DNA from: Bacillota bacterium
GTDB taxonomy: Bacteria > Bacillota > Bacilli > Alicyclobacillales > SLC66
DNA length: 59,723 nt
NCBI GenBank assembly: GCA_021785975.1
Contig: JAJYOE010000003.1
Span: forward strand, 1 to 59,723
Reading direction: 5' to 3'
Made by a program: the position numbers and the translations under genes. The notes under the pieces were generated by a model that made no database searches, was not told the DNA's origin, and saw only the letters and a list, made by a program, of their open reading frames with translations. Below, piece after piece: positions 32,846-41,360 of this stretch. Positions within the stretch are counted from its first letter, which is position 1. Each line of letters opens with the position of its first letter.

Positions 32846-34207
32846 TTATTTTACGCTCTTGCGTTTCTGAATTCGATCATTTTTAACAAATCGGAGATGA
32901 AAACTTGTTCCCACATTGACTTCACTACTGATGGTCATTTTGCCCTGATGAGATTCAACGATTCGCTTGGCAATGGCAAGTCCCAGCCCTGATGAATTTT
33001 TCCTGCGAGTCGTTTGCCCCTCCTCTTCCACTGCGCTTTGCGTTCTCGCTACATCTGCCCTGAAAAAGCGTTCAGTCACTTTCGACAACATGTCCGCGCG
33101 AATGCCGATTCCTGAATCCTCGACTGTAATTTCGAGCGCGTTGCCCTTTTTCAACAGAGAAAATGACACCTTTCCCTTTGGCGTATACTTATTGGCGTTA
33201 TCCAGTAAAATAAACAACAATTGCCTTATTCTTGAACCGTCTCCCACCATTGACAATCCTTCTGTGATATTGGATTCAAACTCGACTCCCCGTTCCGTAA
33301 ACACCGGTTCGTAAAGCATAGCCACCTCTTCGCAAACATCGCTCAAGGAAAAAGACAGATAGTTGGCACCTGACATCCCAGCGTCAATTTTCGCCATATC
33401 AAGAAGGTCATCGACCATCTTTCGCATTCGCGTCGTTTCTTTATAAAGCGGTTCAACCCATTCCAAAGAATCCTCCGTGGTGGCATCCACGTGGCGCAGC
33501 ATCAATTCCAGGTTGGTCTGCATCACAGAAAGAGGAGTTCGCAATTCATGGGAAACATCAGCAAGAAAGTCTTTTTCCCGTTCCCGCGCCTTCATGATCG
33601 GCCTTAGCGTCCACATTCCTAGGGCGTAGCCACCCACCACTGTCAAAATCACACCTGCCAATCCGGCCAACCCAAAAAGCAGCAACAATCGTTCCAGCAC
33701 TTCAATTTCCGGACCAATATCACTCGAAGTTTGGATGATCAAATTCTGGTTCATGATACTGACGGGCTGTTGATAGATGCGATAGATGGTTTCGCCTTGC
33801 TTGTCATTAAAAAATCTCGCCGCATTGCCGGGAGACGATGCAAGTGTCGCCAATCGGTTCAGCAGAAATTGTGGGACAGCAGAACCCTGTATCCATTTGA
33901 CCTCGCCTTGCGACACCAGCCAAACCGAATAGTTCATATCTTGATTAATCTGTCGCTCCGCCCCCGCAAACGGATCTGAAAAAAGCATCTGCTGCGAAAT
34001 GATTTGAAAAGCGTATTGTTGTAATTTGGCGTCAATGGCAGACTGGGTTTCCTGTCGAATGACCAGGTAGACAAAAAGAGACAGAAAAGCCCATATGAGT
34101 GCGAGTACGACCATGTTGACCATGGCAAGACGAAGTCGCTGATTGTGAATCAGGCGTTCATTTGTAAGCGATATCCAAGACCGCGAACGGTGAGAATGGT
34201 CGGACAT
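32846..34207 (-). CDS. Sensor histidine kinase
   Basis: The roughly 453-aa kinase has two membrane segments (about 29-50 and 172-198) enclosing an extracytoplasmic sensor of about 120 residues. The phosphoacceptor motif DVSHELRTPLSVMQ and the ATPase boxes (LLDNANKYTPKG, VEDSGIGIRADM, GLGLAIAKRIVESH) follow. No clear HAMP domain was seen. Start uncertain: the first ATG (34207) overlaps the regulator gene by 58 nt, and the true start may be further inside. It pairs with the upstream OmpR regulator and follows the cytochrome and two coiled-coil genes. Confidence 0.88.
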   Translation of the reverse strand: MSDHSHRSRSWISLTNERLIHNQRLRLAMVNMVVLALIWAFLSLFVYLVIRQETQSAIDAKLQQYAFQIISQQMLFSDPFAGAERQINQDMNYSVWLVSQGEVKWIQGSAVPQFLLNRLATLASSPGNAARFFNDKQGETIYRIYQQPVSIMNQNLIIQTSSDIGPEIEVLERLLLLFGLAGLAGVILTVVGGYALGMWTLRPIMKAREREKDFLADVSHELRTPLSVMQTNLELMLRHVDATTEDSLEWVEPLYKETTRMRKMVDDLLDMAKIDAGMSGANYLSFSLSDVCEEVAMLYEPVFTERGVEFESNITEGLSMVGDGSRIRQLLFILLDNANKYTPKGKVSFSLLKKGNALEITVEDSGIGIRADMLSKVTERFFRADVARTQSAVEEEGQTTRRKNSSGLGLAIAKRIVESHQGKMTISSEVNVGTSFHLRFVKNDRIQKRKSVK

Positions 34208-34830
34208 TCTTTGCAATCCAATCTTTTACGTAGTTTTGATATATAAGTTTCGAGTGTATTTTCAAGCACATCAGCCTCGTAACCCCACAAGCGGTTCATC
34301 AATTGCTCCCGCGTCAAAACCTGCTTGGGATGCAGCAAAAAAAGCTCTAGAAGTTCAGCCTCTTTAGGCGGGAGGATTTGCACTTCGCCAGCAATCGTGC
34401 ATTCCCTTGACACTTTGTTAAACAGGATCGCGCCAGCCATGAGTACATTGGGATCTTCAAATTCACTACCCAGCCTGCGGAGTAGTGCCCTTACCCTCGC
34501 CAGAAGCTCCGTCGTTGCAAAAGGCTTCACCAAATAATCATCTGCGCCAAGATCAAGCCCTCTGACGCGGTCATCTACCGTGTCCCTTGCAGTCAAAATC
34601 AGGACAGGCATGCGATTTTTTTCTTTTCTCAACTCTTTCAACACAGAGAACCCATCGATCCCAGGAATCATCAGATCGAGGATTAACGCATCAAAGAGCT
34701 CCTGTTGGGCATAATCGAGTCCCGTCTCGCCATCCGTAGCGCGCACGACCTGGTAGTTTTCCTCTACCAGCAGTTTTTCTACGGCTTTCCCCAACAATTC
34801 ATCATCTTCCACCAGCAGAATACGGGCCAA
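34150..34830 (-). CDS. OmpR-family response regulator
   Basis: The 226-aa protein has a receiver domain (LLVEDDELL, phospho-Asp in ALILDLMIPGIDG, KPFATTEL) and a winged-helix DNA-binding domain (PPKEAELLELFLLHPKQVLT … TVRGLGYRLQ). Start TTG 34830 follows GGAGAGGTG; upstream ATGs give a non-family extension. It is 20 nt downstream of the cytochrome gene and overlaps the kinase gene. Confidence 0.92.
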   Translation of the reverse strand: MARILLVEDDELLGKAVEKLLVEENYQVVRATDGETGLDYAQQELFDALILDLMIPGIDGFSVLKELRKEKNRMPVLILTARDTVDDRVRGLDLGADDYLVKPFATTELLARVRALLRRLGSEFEDPNVLMAGAILFNKVSRECTIAGEVQILPPKEAELLELFLLHPKQVLTREQLMNRLWGYEADVLENTLETYISKLRKRLDCKECPTILTVRGLGYRLQMNA

Positions 34831-34849
34831 ATTGCACCTCTCCCTAACG

Positions 34850-35509
34850 TCACTGAGCTTGTCGATCATAATTTGCCAAGCTCCTCGTCCGCGGCACAAA
34901 CGCATATCGAACAAACGCCGCCACTAAAACAATCGCTGCAGTTATATCATACATCAAATGTAAGTTGAGTGTATCTGTGCCGGTCCAGACACTGTGTAGA
35001 AAAGCAAAAATAAATGTAAAGAAAGCGACACGGTGAACTGTCAACCACTTCCCGACAGGTAATAGACGCGTGTATTTCGCAGTTAATCCTGTCACAATGA
35101 CTCCGTAAAATGCCAGTGTTCCTATGGCAACAGGCAAAGTCCGATAACTTGATAATCCTGGAATGAGAACCCCAAGAATCCCTACTTTCACATAACTGTC
35201 TAGTGCTATGGCCACCACGTGCAACGTTAGAAACGCAGCCAGAAAAAGACTTAACATGCGGTGAAACGGCAGCATGTATTTTGAAAGCCGCCAGTTTTCC
35301 TTGTTCGGAATGCTTGCGAGAATAAATCCAACGACGACAAGTACTGTCAACAGTAAATATGCGGTGACACCTGCAGATCTGGCAATGAGCCAAGGCGCCA
35401 TTTTCACCATCACACTCTGGCTAGCCGGGCCTGTTAAAATGGATGATACGGTGACTGCAGCTACAATCAAGAGCACCACCGCCAAAAAAGCCATGCTATA
35501 TTTTCGCAA
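34850..35509 (-). CDS. Ferric-reductase-like transmembrane cytochrome
   Basis: The 219-aa integral membrane protein has about six helices and conserved histidines (ARSAGVTAYLL, FHRMLSLFLAAFLTLHVVAI, LTVHRVAFFTFIFAFLHSVW) as in b-heme ferric-reductase-like/MsrQ-type domains. No FAD/NAD domain is attached. Start TTG 35509 is 8 nt after GGAGTG. It lies between two anchored coiled-coil proteins and a two-component pair, suggesting a redox or iron-related membrane module. Confidence 0.8.
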   Translation of the reverse strand: MRKYSMAFLAVVLLIVAAVTVSSILTGPASQSVMVKMAPWLIARSAGVTAYLLLTVLVVVGFILASIPNKENWRLSKYMLPFHRMLSLFLAAFLTLHVVAIALDSYVKVGILGVLIPGLSSYRTLPVAIGTLAFYGVIVTGLTAKYTRLLPVGKWLTVHRVAFFTFIFAFLHSVWTGTDTLNLHLMYDITAAIVLVAAFVRYAFVPRTRSLANYDRQAQ

Positions 35510-35523
35510 TGTTTTTCACTCCT

Positions 35524-35925
35524 TTAGGACGCACTTGTCATCGTTTGAAATACCGGCGGTGCGGAATTGCTGGCATATCCATTGACAATCGGAAATGAAG
35601 TGGGAATATTCGGAACAATCGGCAAGCCTGACGCTGTCAATTGATTGTTCACCTGGCTGATGATCGCTTCGTCTTGCCTCGCTGTGCCAAGCAAACTCTG
35701 ATATTGTAATGCCAACTGGCTAATTTCTGACTGTGACAAAGAAATTTTATGATTGACTTGAGATAGTTGTCTGGTGATGCTAGTAATTGTTTTACCATTT
35801 GGTTTCGCATAGGCTGTCACTGTCTTGGCATCAGCGTAAAAAATGGCGCTGTAGGACGCGATAGATATTGTCATCCCGAGTATCGGAAGCCCAACGCCCA
35901 CCCACCAGGGAAAACGCGCACTCAT
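35524..35925 (-). CDS. Membrane-anchored coiled-coil protein, 133 aa
   Basis: Starts at ATG 35925 after GTGGAGGAA. One N-terminal membrane helix (GVGLPILGMTISIASYSAIF) is followed by a polar, Q/S-rich helical region (TRQLSQVNHKISLSQSEISQ) and a proline-rich tail. No family recognised. It lies 14 nt before the cytochrome gene. Confidence 0.65.
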   Translation of the reverse strand: MSARFPWWVGVGLPILGMTISIASYSAIFYADAKTVTAYAKPNGKTITSITRQLSQVNHKISLSQSEISQLALQYQSLLGTARQDEAIISQVNNQLTASGLPIVPNIPTSFPIVNGYASNSAPPVFQTMTSAS

Positions 35926-35941
35926 TTCTAATTCCTCCACT

Positions 35942-36244
35942 CTAGTTGTTTAAGTTGATCAGGCCTTGTTGTGCTAAACTTAATAAATGTTTTTGATAGG
36001 TCGTCTGCATGGATGCGATTTGATGGCTTAGTGTATTGATAGCAGACGAGAGTTGCTGACTGGTTTGAGCCGTTTTAGATAAAACCTGCACTTGATTTTG
36101 CAGATTCACCTTCATCGCGTTCGCGACTGCCTTTACATTGTCTGCAGGCGTATAACCTGGAGCCTTGATGATGTAGAAGTGAGCGGCCAAAGCGATGAGA
36201 GGAAATATCAACAACAATGCCAACATTCGTTTTTTTGCCAACAT
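35942..36244 (-). CDS. Membrane-anchored coiled-coil protein, 100 aa
   Basis: An N-terminal hydrophobic anchor (MLALLLIFPLIALAAHFYII) is followed by a long Q/S/T-rich helix (VLSKTAQTSQQLSSAINTLS). The start ATG 36244 has GGAGGTG upstream. Its layout resembles the next protein, so the two may be related or interact. First gene of the cytochrome/two-component unit. Confidence 0.65.
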   Translation of the reverse strand: MLAKKRMLALLLIFPLIALAAHFYIIKAPGYTPADNVKAVANAMKVNLQNQVQVLSKTAQTSQQLSSAINTLSHQIASMQTTYQKHLLSLAQQGLINLNN

Positions 36245-36248
36245 GGCT

Positions 36249-36277
36249 TTTACACCTCCACGCTAAAAAAATATTAT
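36249..36277 (+). promoter_or_regulatory. SigA-type promoter of the MFS gene
   Basis: TTTACA (36249-36254) and TATTAT (36272-36277) are spaced by 17 nt, about 35 nt before the MFS start. It lies in the divergent intergenic space. Confidence 0.6.
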
Positions 36278-36311
36278 GTAATGCTGAAAAATTACTGGAG
36301 AGTTGACAAAC

Positions 36312-37487
36312 ATGAATCTATCCAAACGTATGATCGCCCTGTTTGCGGTCGGTGCAGGCATTTCGGTGGCTAATCTCTACTACCTGCAACCACTGCTCAT
36401 CATGATGGGCCACACCGTTCATGCCTCGGTGAAACATATGGGGCTGGTTGCTACCTTGACGCAGACAGGATATGCATTGGGGTTGTTGCTGATCGTCCCT
36501 CTTGCGGATATCTTGCCGCGCAAAACAATGATGATCGGCCTCAGCTTTTTTACAGCAGTTGCGCTTGTCGGGGAATCTTTTTCGCACGCGTTTCTTCCAC
36601 TGACGCTCTTCAGCTTTTGTATCGGCGCATTGACTGTGGTACCGCAAATCATCATTCCGCTTGTTGCGGACCTTTCGAGTCCTGAACGCAGAGGTCAGGC
36701 CATCGGTGTGGTGATGGGCGGACTTCTGCTCGGCGTTTTGCTCGCGCGAACTGTCAGTGGTGCCGTTGGAGCGTTACTCGGTTGGCAGGCCATGTACTGG
36801 ATCGCCGCAGGAATGATGCTAGTTCTAGCAGGAGTGTTTTTCTTTACCATCCACAACATCACGCCGACGAGATCCATGAGATTCTCCGATTTGGTTCGCT
36901 CAGTTCTTAGCATCGCCAAAAAATACCGGGTGTTGAGACACTCTGCCTTGATTGGCGCCTCGTTGTTTGCTGCATTTAGCGCGTTGTGGACAGTGCTTGC
37001 CTATCGACTTGATTCCCCACCCTATCACTTTAACAGTGCAATAGTGGGACTGTTTGGACTGGTTGGCGCTGCAGGGGTATTGGCGGCTCCATTCACGGGA
37101 AGGGTGTCAGACAAACTAGGCCCAAGGTTTATGGTGGGAGTTGGGATTCTATCTACGCTTGTCGCCTATATAGCGCTTTTTATGCTCAGCGCCAACCTGT
37201 ACGCGTTCATCATTGCGATTGTGATCATGGACTTTGGTACGCAGGCTGCCCAAATTGCCAATCAAACGAGAATCTATGCCCTCGACGCGAACGCGCGCAA
37301 CCGGATTAACAGCGTGTACATGGTGACGTATTTTTTGGGCGGTGCGATTGGTTCTGCACTAGGCAGTTATTTCTACAGTCTAGTCGGTTGGTACGGTGCA
37401 ATGTCCGTTTCCATTGCGATGGTACTAATCGCGCTGATGGTTCATTATGCGCTTCCTTTCCTGCAGGCAACATCGAGCACAGAATAA
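36312..37487 (+). CDS. MFS transporter (AraJ/YgaY-like efflux family)
   Basis: The 391-aa integral membrane protein has about 12 hydrophobic segments and the MFS loop motif VPLADILPRKTMMIG between helices 2 and 3, with a related GRVSDKLGPRFM in the second half. Start ATG 36312 has GGAGAG 9 nt upstream. The substrate cannot be assigned; the family exports sugars or drugs. Confidence 0.85.
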   Translation: MNLSKRMIALFAVGAGISVANLYYLQPLLIMMGHTVHASVKHMGLVATLTQTGYALGLLLIVPLADILPRKTMMIGLSFFTAVALVGESFSHAFLPLTLFSFCIGALTVVPQIIIPLVADLSSPERRGQAIGVVMGGLLLGVLLARTVSGAVGALLGWQAMYWIAAGMMLVLAGVFFFTIHNITPTRSMRFSDLVRSVLSIAKKYRVLRHSALIGASLFAAFSALWTVLAYRLDSPPYHFNSAIVGLFGLVGAAGVLAAPFTGRVSDKLGPRFMVGVGILSTLVAYIALFMLSANLYAFIIAIVIMDFGTQAAQIANQTRIYALDANARNRINSVYMVTYFLGGAIGSALGSYFYSLVGWYGAMSVSIAMVLIALMVHYALPFLQATSSTE

Positions 37488-37495
37488 CCAAATAC

Positions 37496-37535
37496 CGAAC
37501 ACCTGTTTGCAATCCAACACCTGCCATGGTATACT
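37496..37535 (+). promoter_or_regulatory. lexA promoter with SOS box
   Basis: -35 TTGCAA (37507-37512) and -10 TATACT (37530-37535) are 17 nt apart. CGAACACCTGTTTG (37496-37509) matches the Bacillus SOS box CGAACN4GTTYG and overlaps the -35 box, so LexA would repress its own gene. Confidence 0.82.
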
Positions 37536-37571
37536 GTGGGAAGTTGAAGCACGGTTCGGGAAGGTGTTGGC

Positions 37572-38183
37572 ATGAACAAGGAACGCTCGACAACGAAGCA
37601 AGAAGAGATTTTGAATTACATTAAACAAATTGTCTCACTCAAAGGTTATCCGCCTTCCGTTCGGGAAATTGGCGAAGCCGTTGGGCTGACCAGCACCTCT
37701 ACGGTACACAGTCATCTCTCCAAACTCGAAAGGCGCGGCCTTATTCGAAGAGATCCCACCAAGCCCAGAGCGATTGAGATCACTGACGATGACTTTCGCC
37801 AACCGGGATATCCGCTAATTCCGCTGCTTGGGAAAGTGACTGCCGGTCAACCAATACTCGCCATTGAAGACATTGAAGAGTACATCCCTGTACCACCTGG
37901 CATGAATCCTAGCGGTGAATTGTTTGCACTTCGCGTGAAGGGAGAAAGTATGATTGATGCGGGGATTTATGACCAGGATGTCGTTTTCGTGCAAAAGCAG
38001 TCCGTTGCCGCCAATGGAGAGATTGTCGTAGCCATGACTGATGAAGGGGAAGCTACCGTCAAACGTTTTTATAAGGAGAAAAGCGCTATACGGCTACAAC
38101 CTGAAAATACAGGGATGCAGCCGCTATACTTTGACCATGTGACCATACTCGGAAAAGTGATTGGACTTTGGAGAATTATTTGA
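37572..38183 (+). CDS. lexA: LexA SOS repressor
   Basis: The 203-aa protein has the N-terminal winged helix ([20 protein letters not shown]), the self-cleavage site Ala-Gly in KVTAGQP, the catalytic Ser in [12 protein letters not shown] and the catalytic Lys in [14 protein letters not shown] 37572 follows GGGAAGGTG. It is convergent with glnA, with a 2-nt gap between stop codons. Confidence 0.96.
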   Translation: MNKERSTTKQEEILNYIKQIVSLKGYPPSVREIGEAVGLTSTSTVHSHLSKLERRGLIRRDPTKPRAIEITDDDFRQPGYPLIPLLGKVTAGQPILAIEDIEEYIPVPPGMNPSGELFALRVKGESMIDAGIYDQDVVFVQKQSVAANGEIVVAMTDEGEATVKRFYKEKSAIRLQPENTGMQPLYFDHVTILGKVIGLWRII

Positions 38184-38185
38184 CT

Positions 38186-39523
38186 TTAATACATCGTCAG
38201 ATATTGTTCCGTCTCCCACTGATGAACAGTGGAGCGGAACATGTCCCATTCGATCATTTTCGCCTCGTAAAAGAATGTGTATGCATGTTCTCCCAGCGCA
38301 TCACGAATGACTTCGTCGCTAGCTAACTCTTCCAGCGCAGATTTCAAACTCTCGGGTAGGCTTAATACACCTGCACGCACGCGCTCCATCTCATTCATCA
38401 CATAAATGTTGCGGTTGACAGGTTGAGGCAATGGCAATTGGCGCTTGATGCCGTCAAGTCCTGCCTGCAGCATGGCAGCTAATGCAAGATAAGGATTGGC
38501 CGCAGGATCCGGACTTCTCACCTCAATTCGTGTGGACATCCCACGTGATGCAGGAACGCGAATAAGAGGGCTGCGATTTTTAGCCGACCAGGCAATGTAG
38601 ATGGGCGCTTCGTATCCTGGGACCAGCCGCTTGTAGGAATTGACGAGCGGATTGGTGACCGCTGTAAACCCACGAGCATGGGCGAGGACTCCCGCCAAAA
38701 AATACTTTGCCTCGCTGCTTAAACCTTGATCATCCTGTTCATCATAAAAAGAATTCTCTTTCCCTTTAAACAGCGACATGTGGCAATGCATTCCGGATCC
38801 ATTTATGCCAAATACAGGTTTTGGCATAAAGGTGGCATGTAAGCCAAACTGCCTTGCAATTGTTTTGACGACCAATTTGAACGTCATGATATTATCGGCA
38901 GCTTCCAGTGCATTGGTGTACTTAAAATCAATTTCATGCTGTCCCGGAGCCACTTCATGGTGAGAACCTTCAATCTCAAACCCCATGGTCTCGAGCGTTA
39001 GCACAATTTCCCGACGGCAATTTTCCCCTAAATCGACAGGAGCCAAATCAAAATACCCGCCTTGATCGTTCATTTCCGTTGTTGGATTCCCATGTTCATC
39101 TAACTTAAACAAAAAAAACTCAGGTTCAGGACCTACATTCATTGTCGTAAAACCTAACGCATTGGCTGATGCCAGCGCTTTTTTCAAAATGCTTCGGGGA
39201 TCTCCCGCAAAAGGAGTACCATTTGGCATGTAAATATCGCAAATCAGTCGCGCCACTTTTCCCTCACCAGTATGCCATGGAAAAATCAGCCATGTAGACA
39301 AATCCGGATACAAAAACATATCCGATTCTTCGATCCGAACAAATCCCTCGATCGAAGATCCGTCAAACATGATTTTATTGTCCAGTACCTTTTGCAATTG
39401 GCTGATCGGCACTTCCACATTTTTAATGACACCAAGCAAATCAGTGAACTGTAGGCGCAAAAAACGGACATCTTCCTCTTTTGCCAAGCGCACGATATCT
39501 TCTGGGGTGTAGTCTTTCCTCAC
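38186..39523 (-). CDS. glnA: Glutamine synthetase, type I
   Basis: The 445-aa enzyme condenses glutamate and ammonia. Typical segments are [51 protein letters not shown] and [13 protein letters not shown]. Start GTG 39523 gives the family N-terminus [17 protein letters not shown]. It follows glnR by 36 nt in the conserved glnRA operon, so it should be feedback regulated through GlnR. Confidence 0.96.
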   Translation of the reverse strand: MRKDYTPEDIVRLAKEEDVRFLRLQFTDLLGVIKNVEVPISQLQKVLDNKIMFDGSSIEGFVRIEESDMFLYPDLSTWLIFPWHTGEGKVARLICDIYMPNGTPFAGDPRSILKKALASANALGFTTMNVGPEPEFFLFKLDEHGNPTTEMNDQGGYFDLAPVDLGENCRREIVLTLETMGFEIEGSHHEVAPGQHEIDFKYTNALEAADNIMTFKLVVKTIARQFGLHATFMPKPVFGINGSGMHCHMSLFKGKENSFYDEQDDQGLSSEAKYFLAGVLAHARGFTAVTNPLVNSYKRLVPGYEAPIYIAWSAKNRSPLIRVPASRGMSTRIEVRSPDPAANPYLALAAMLQAGLDGIKRQLPLPQPVNRNIYVMNEMERVRAGVLSLPESLKSALEELASDEVIRDALGEHAYTFFYEAKMIEWDMFRSTVHQWETEQYLTMY

Positions 39524-39559
39524 TCGCAATTCCCCTTTCCGGTTTCACGCGACGCTAAG

Positions 39560-39991
39560 TTATCTGCCAGACTTGAAAAACCTCGATAATTCCCCTTGAA
39601 TCGTGGATACAGAATTACCACGTACTCCGGCTTTCGCTGCAAGTTCCTGCAAAAGAAATTGATGTAACTCCGCGTCGGTCATTTCCTCGTGGATTTTTTC
39701 CGTCGACACTGAACTATCCGTCTCTTGTCGATTGAATTCGTTTTCACCAGTCACTTGATTAATGACCGTCTTAATTCCTGCGATATTGAGCCCTTTGTCA
39801 ATCAAATTTTTAATCTCAAGCAACGCCTCTACATCCCGAAAGGAAAAGAGTCGTTGATTGCCTTCTGTACGTTGCGGATGTATCAAACCGTGTTGCTCGT
39901 AATAGCGGATCTGCCTGGCCGTCAGGTCAGTTAGCCGTTGAACGATCCCAATAGGAAATAACGGCAGATTTCTGCGCATCGCATCATCCAC
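39560..39991 (-). CDS. glnR: MerR-family nitrogen repressor GlnR
   Basis: The 143-aa regulator has an N-terminal MerR winged helix (LTARQIRYYEQHGLIHP) and a short C-terminal tail that senses feedback-inhibited glutamine synthetase. Start GTG 39991 follows GAGGAGG. First gene of glnRA; GTAAGAAT half-sites lie in its promoter. Confidence 0.92.
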   Translation of the reverse strand: MDDAMRRNLPLFPIGIVQRLTDLTARQIRYYEQHGLIHPQRTEGNQRLFSFRDVEALLEIKNLIDKGLNIAGIKTVINQVTGENEFNRQETDSSVSTEKIHEEMTDAELHQFLLQELAAKAGVRGNSVSTIQGELSRFFKSGR

Positions 39992-40028
39992 GGGGTATTC
40001 CTCCTCGCATTGCCTGGATGGCAGTTAA

Positions 40029-40057
40029 ATTGTATGCTCGTGTAAGAATACTGTCAA
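40029..40057 (-). promoter_or_regulatory. glnRA promoter
   Basis: A perfect -35 TTGACA (40057-40052) and TACAAT (40034-40029) are spaced by 17 nt on the minus strand, between ynbB and glnR. Confidence 0.85.
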
Positions 40058-40071
40058 TCATAAGTAAGAAT
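40042..40071. promoter_or_regulatory. Repeated GTAAGAAT half-sites at the glnRA promoter
   Basis: GTAAGAAT occurs at 40042-40049 and 40064-40071, 22 bp (two helical turns) apart, one inside the promoter spacer. This spacing suits cooperative binding of a regulator such as GlnR. The copies are direct repeats and do not make a full TGTNAN7TNACA palindrome. Confidence 0.5.
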
Positions 40072-40091
40072 TTTAAACGTACATTGTCATA

Positions 40092-41348
40092 TCACTTCAA
40101 CATATTTAACTTTCGCATCACATGAATCATTGCGATCTTCACATGTTCCAAAGTCAATCCGCCCTGCATGTAGGCGATATAAGGGTGACGAATCGGCCCA
40201 TCGGCGCTCAGTTCAATGGAAGACCCCTGAACAAACGTCCCTGCTGCCATGATGACCGGATCCTGATAACCGGGCATCAGCCATGGTTCCGGAAGCGCAT
40301 GAGCATCCACTGGAGAAGCAGATTGGATGGCCTGACAAAATGAAATCAGCCGTTGCTCACTTCCCAAGTTGATTTTTAACACAAGATCCCTTACAAATTC
40401 GGAAGATGAAGGTGCACAAGTGTAACCCAAGCCTTCTAAAAATTTGCTCGCAAATAGATTTCCTTTTAAAGCCTGCCCCACAATGTGAGGCGCCATAAAC
40501 AGTCCTTGAAAAAACAACCGGTAGTTCTCATACGATCCACTTTCGGCTCCAATCCCTGGCGCCGTCAACCGGTAAGAAGCCAGTTCCACCGCCGCTTTGT
40601 TGCCAACCAGATAACCGCCGGTGGGGGCGAGTCCGCCACCTGGATTTTTGATCAGCGAACCCACCGTCAAATCAGCCCCAAATGCGGAGGGTTCCTGTTC
40701 ATCCGTGAATTCTCCGTAACAATTGTCCACTACCACCCTCACATGGGGATGTGATTCCTTTATCTTTTTAATCGCATCGCCTATTTCATTCACAGACAAC
40801 GCTCTTCGCCACGCGTAACCAGGTGACCGTTGGATGCCGATCACGCGCACAGATTGGGTGATTTTTGTTAATGCCTGCTCTATATCAATGCTTCCATCCT
40901 CACGCAAGTTCACTTCGTCATAGTGAATGCCATAATCGCGAAGAGACCCTTGTGCCTCGACGTCCGCTCCGATGACCGTTTGTAACGTGTCATAAGGCTT
41001 CCCTGTGATGTAAAGTAAGGTGTCCCCAGGACGAAGCAAACCAAAAAAAGCGACTGTCAGCGCATGCGTACCTGAAACAAAGTGAGGCCTTACCAGCGCA
41101 GCTTCACCTGAAAACGCCTTGGCGTACAATAGTTCCAGTTGTTCGCGACCGCGATCCCCGTACCCGTAACCTGTCGATCCAAAGAGTTGATGATCCCCTA
41201 TTTCTGCTTCCCAAAAAGCGGACAACACTTTCTCCTGGTTTTTCGCCACTACTCGGTCAATGGCTCTGTAGCGATCCTCCAAAAGCTTGTCCACTTCTTC
41301 CGCCAACTGCCACTCTTTATCGTCAATCCGATTTATCGTCATCGTCAA
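40092..41348 (-). CDS. ynbB: YnbB-like PLP-dependent enzyme (methionine gamma-lyase family)
   Basis: The 418-aa protein belongs to the aluminium-resistance/cystathionine-beta-lyase-like family. It has GSTGYGYGDRGREQLE, the cofactor region VSGTHALTVAF and the PLP lysine region VGSLIKNPGGGLAPTGGY. The reaction is not established. Start TTG 41348 or the ATG 6 nt inside; neither has a strong ribosome site. It sits between hflX and glnR, as in B. subtilis. Confidence 0.88.
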   Translation of the reverse strand: MTMTINRIDDKEWQLAEEVDKLLEDRYRAIDRVVAKNQEKVLSAFWEAEIGDHQLFGSTGYGYGDRGREQLELLYAKAFSGEAALVRPHFVSGTHALTVAFFGLLRPGDTLLYITGKPYDTLQTVIGADVEAQGSLRDYGIHYDEVNLREDGSIDIEQALTKITQSVRVIGIQRSPGYAWRRALSVNEIGDAIKKIKESHPHVRVVVDNCYGEFTDEQEPSAFGADLTVGSLIKNPGGGLAPTGGYLVGNKAAVELASYRLTAPGIGAESGSYENYRLFFQGLFMAPHIVGQALKGNLFASKFLEGLGYTCAPSSSEFVRDLVLKINLGSEQRLISFCQAIQSASPVDAHALPEPWLMPGYQDPVIMAAGTFVQGSSIELSADGPIRHPYIAYMQGGLTLEHVKIAMIHVMRKLNMLK

Positions 41349-41360
41349 AAGAAAGTAAGC

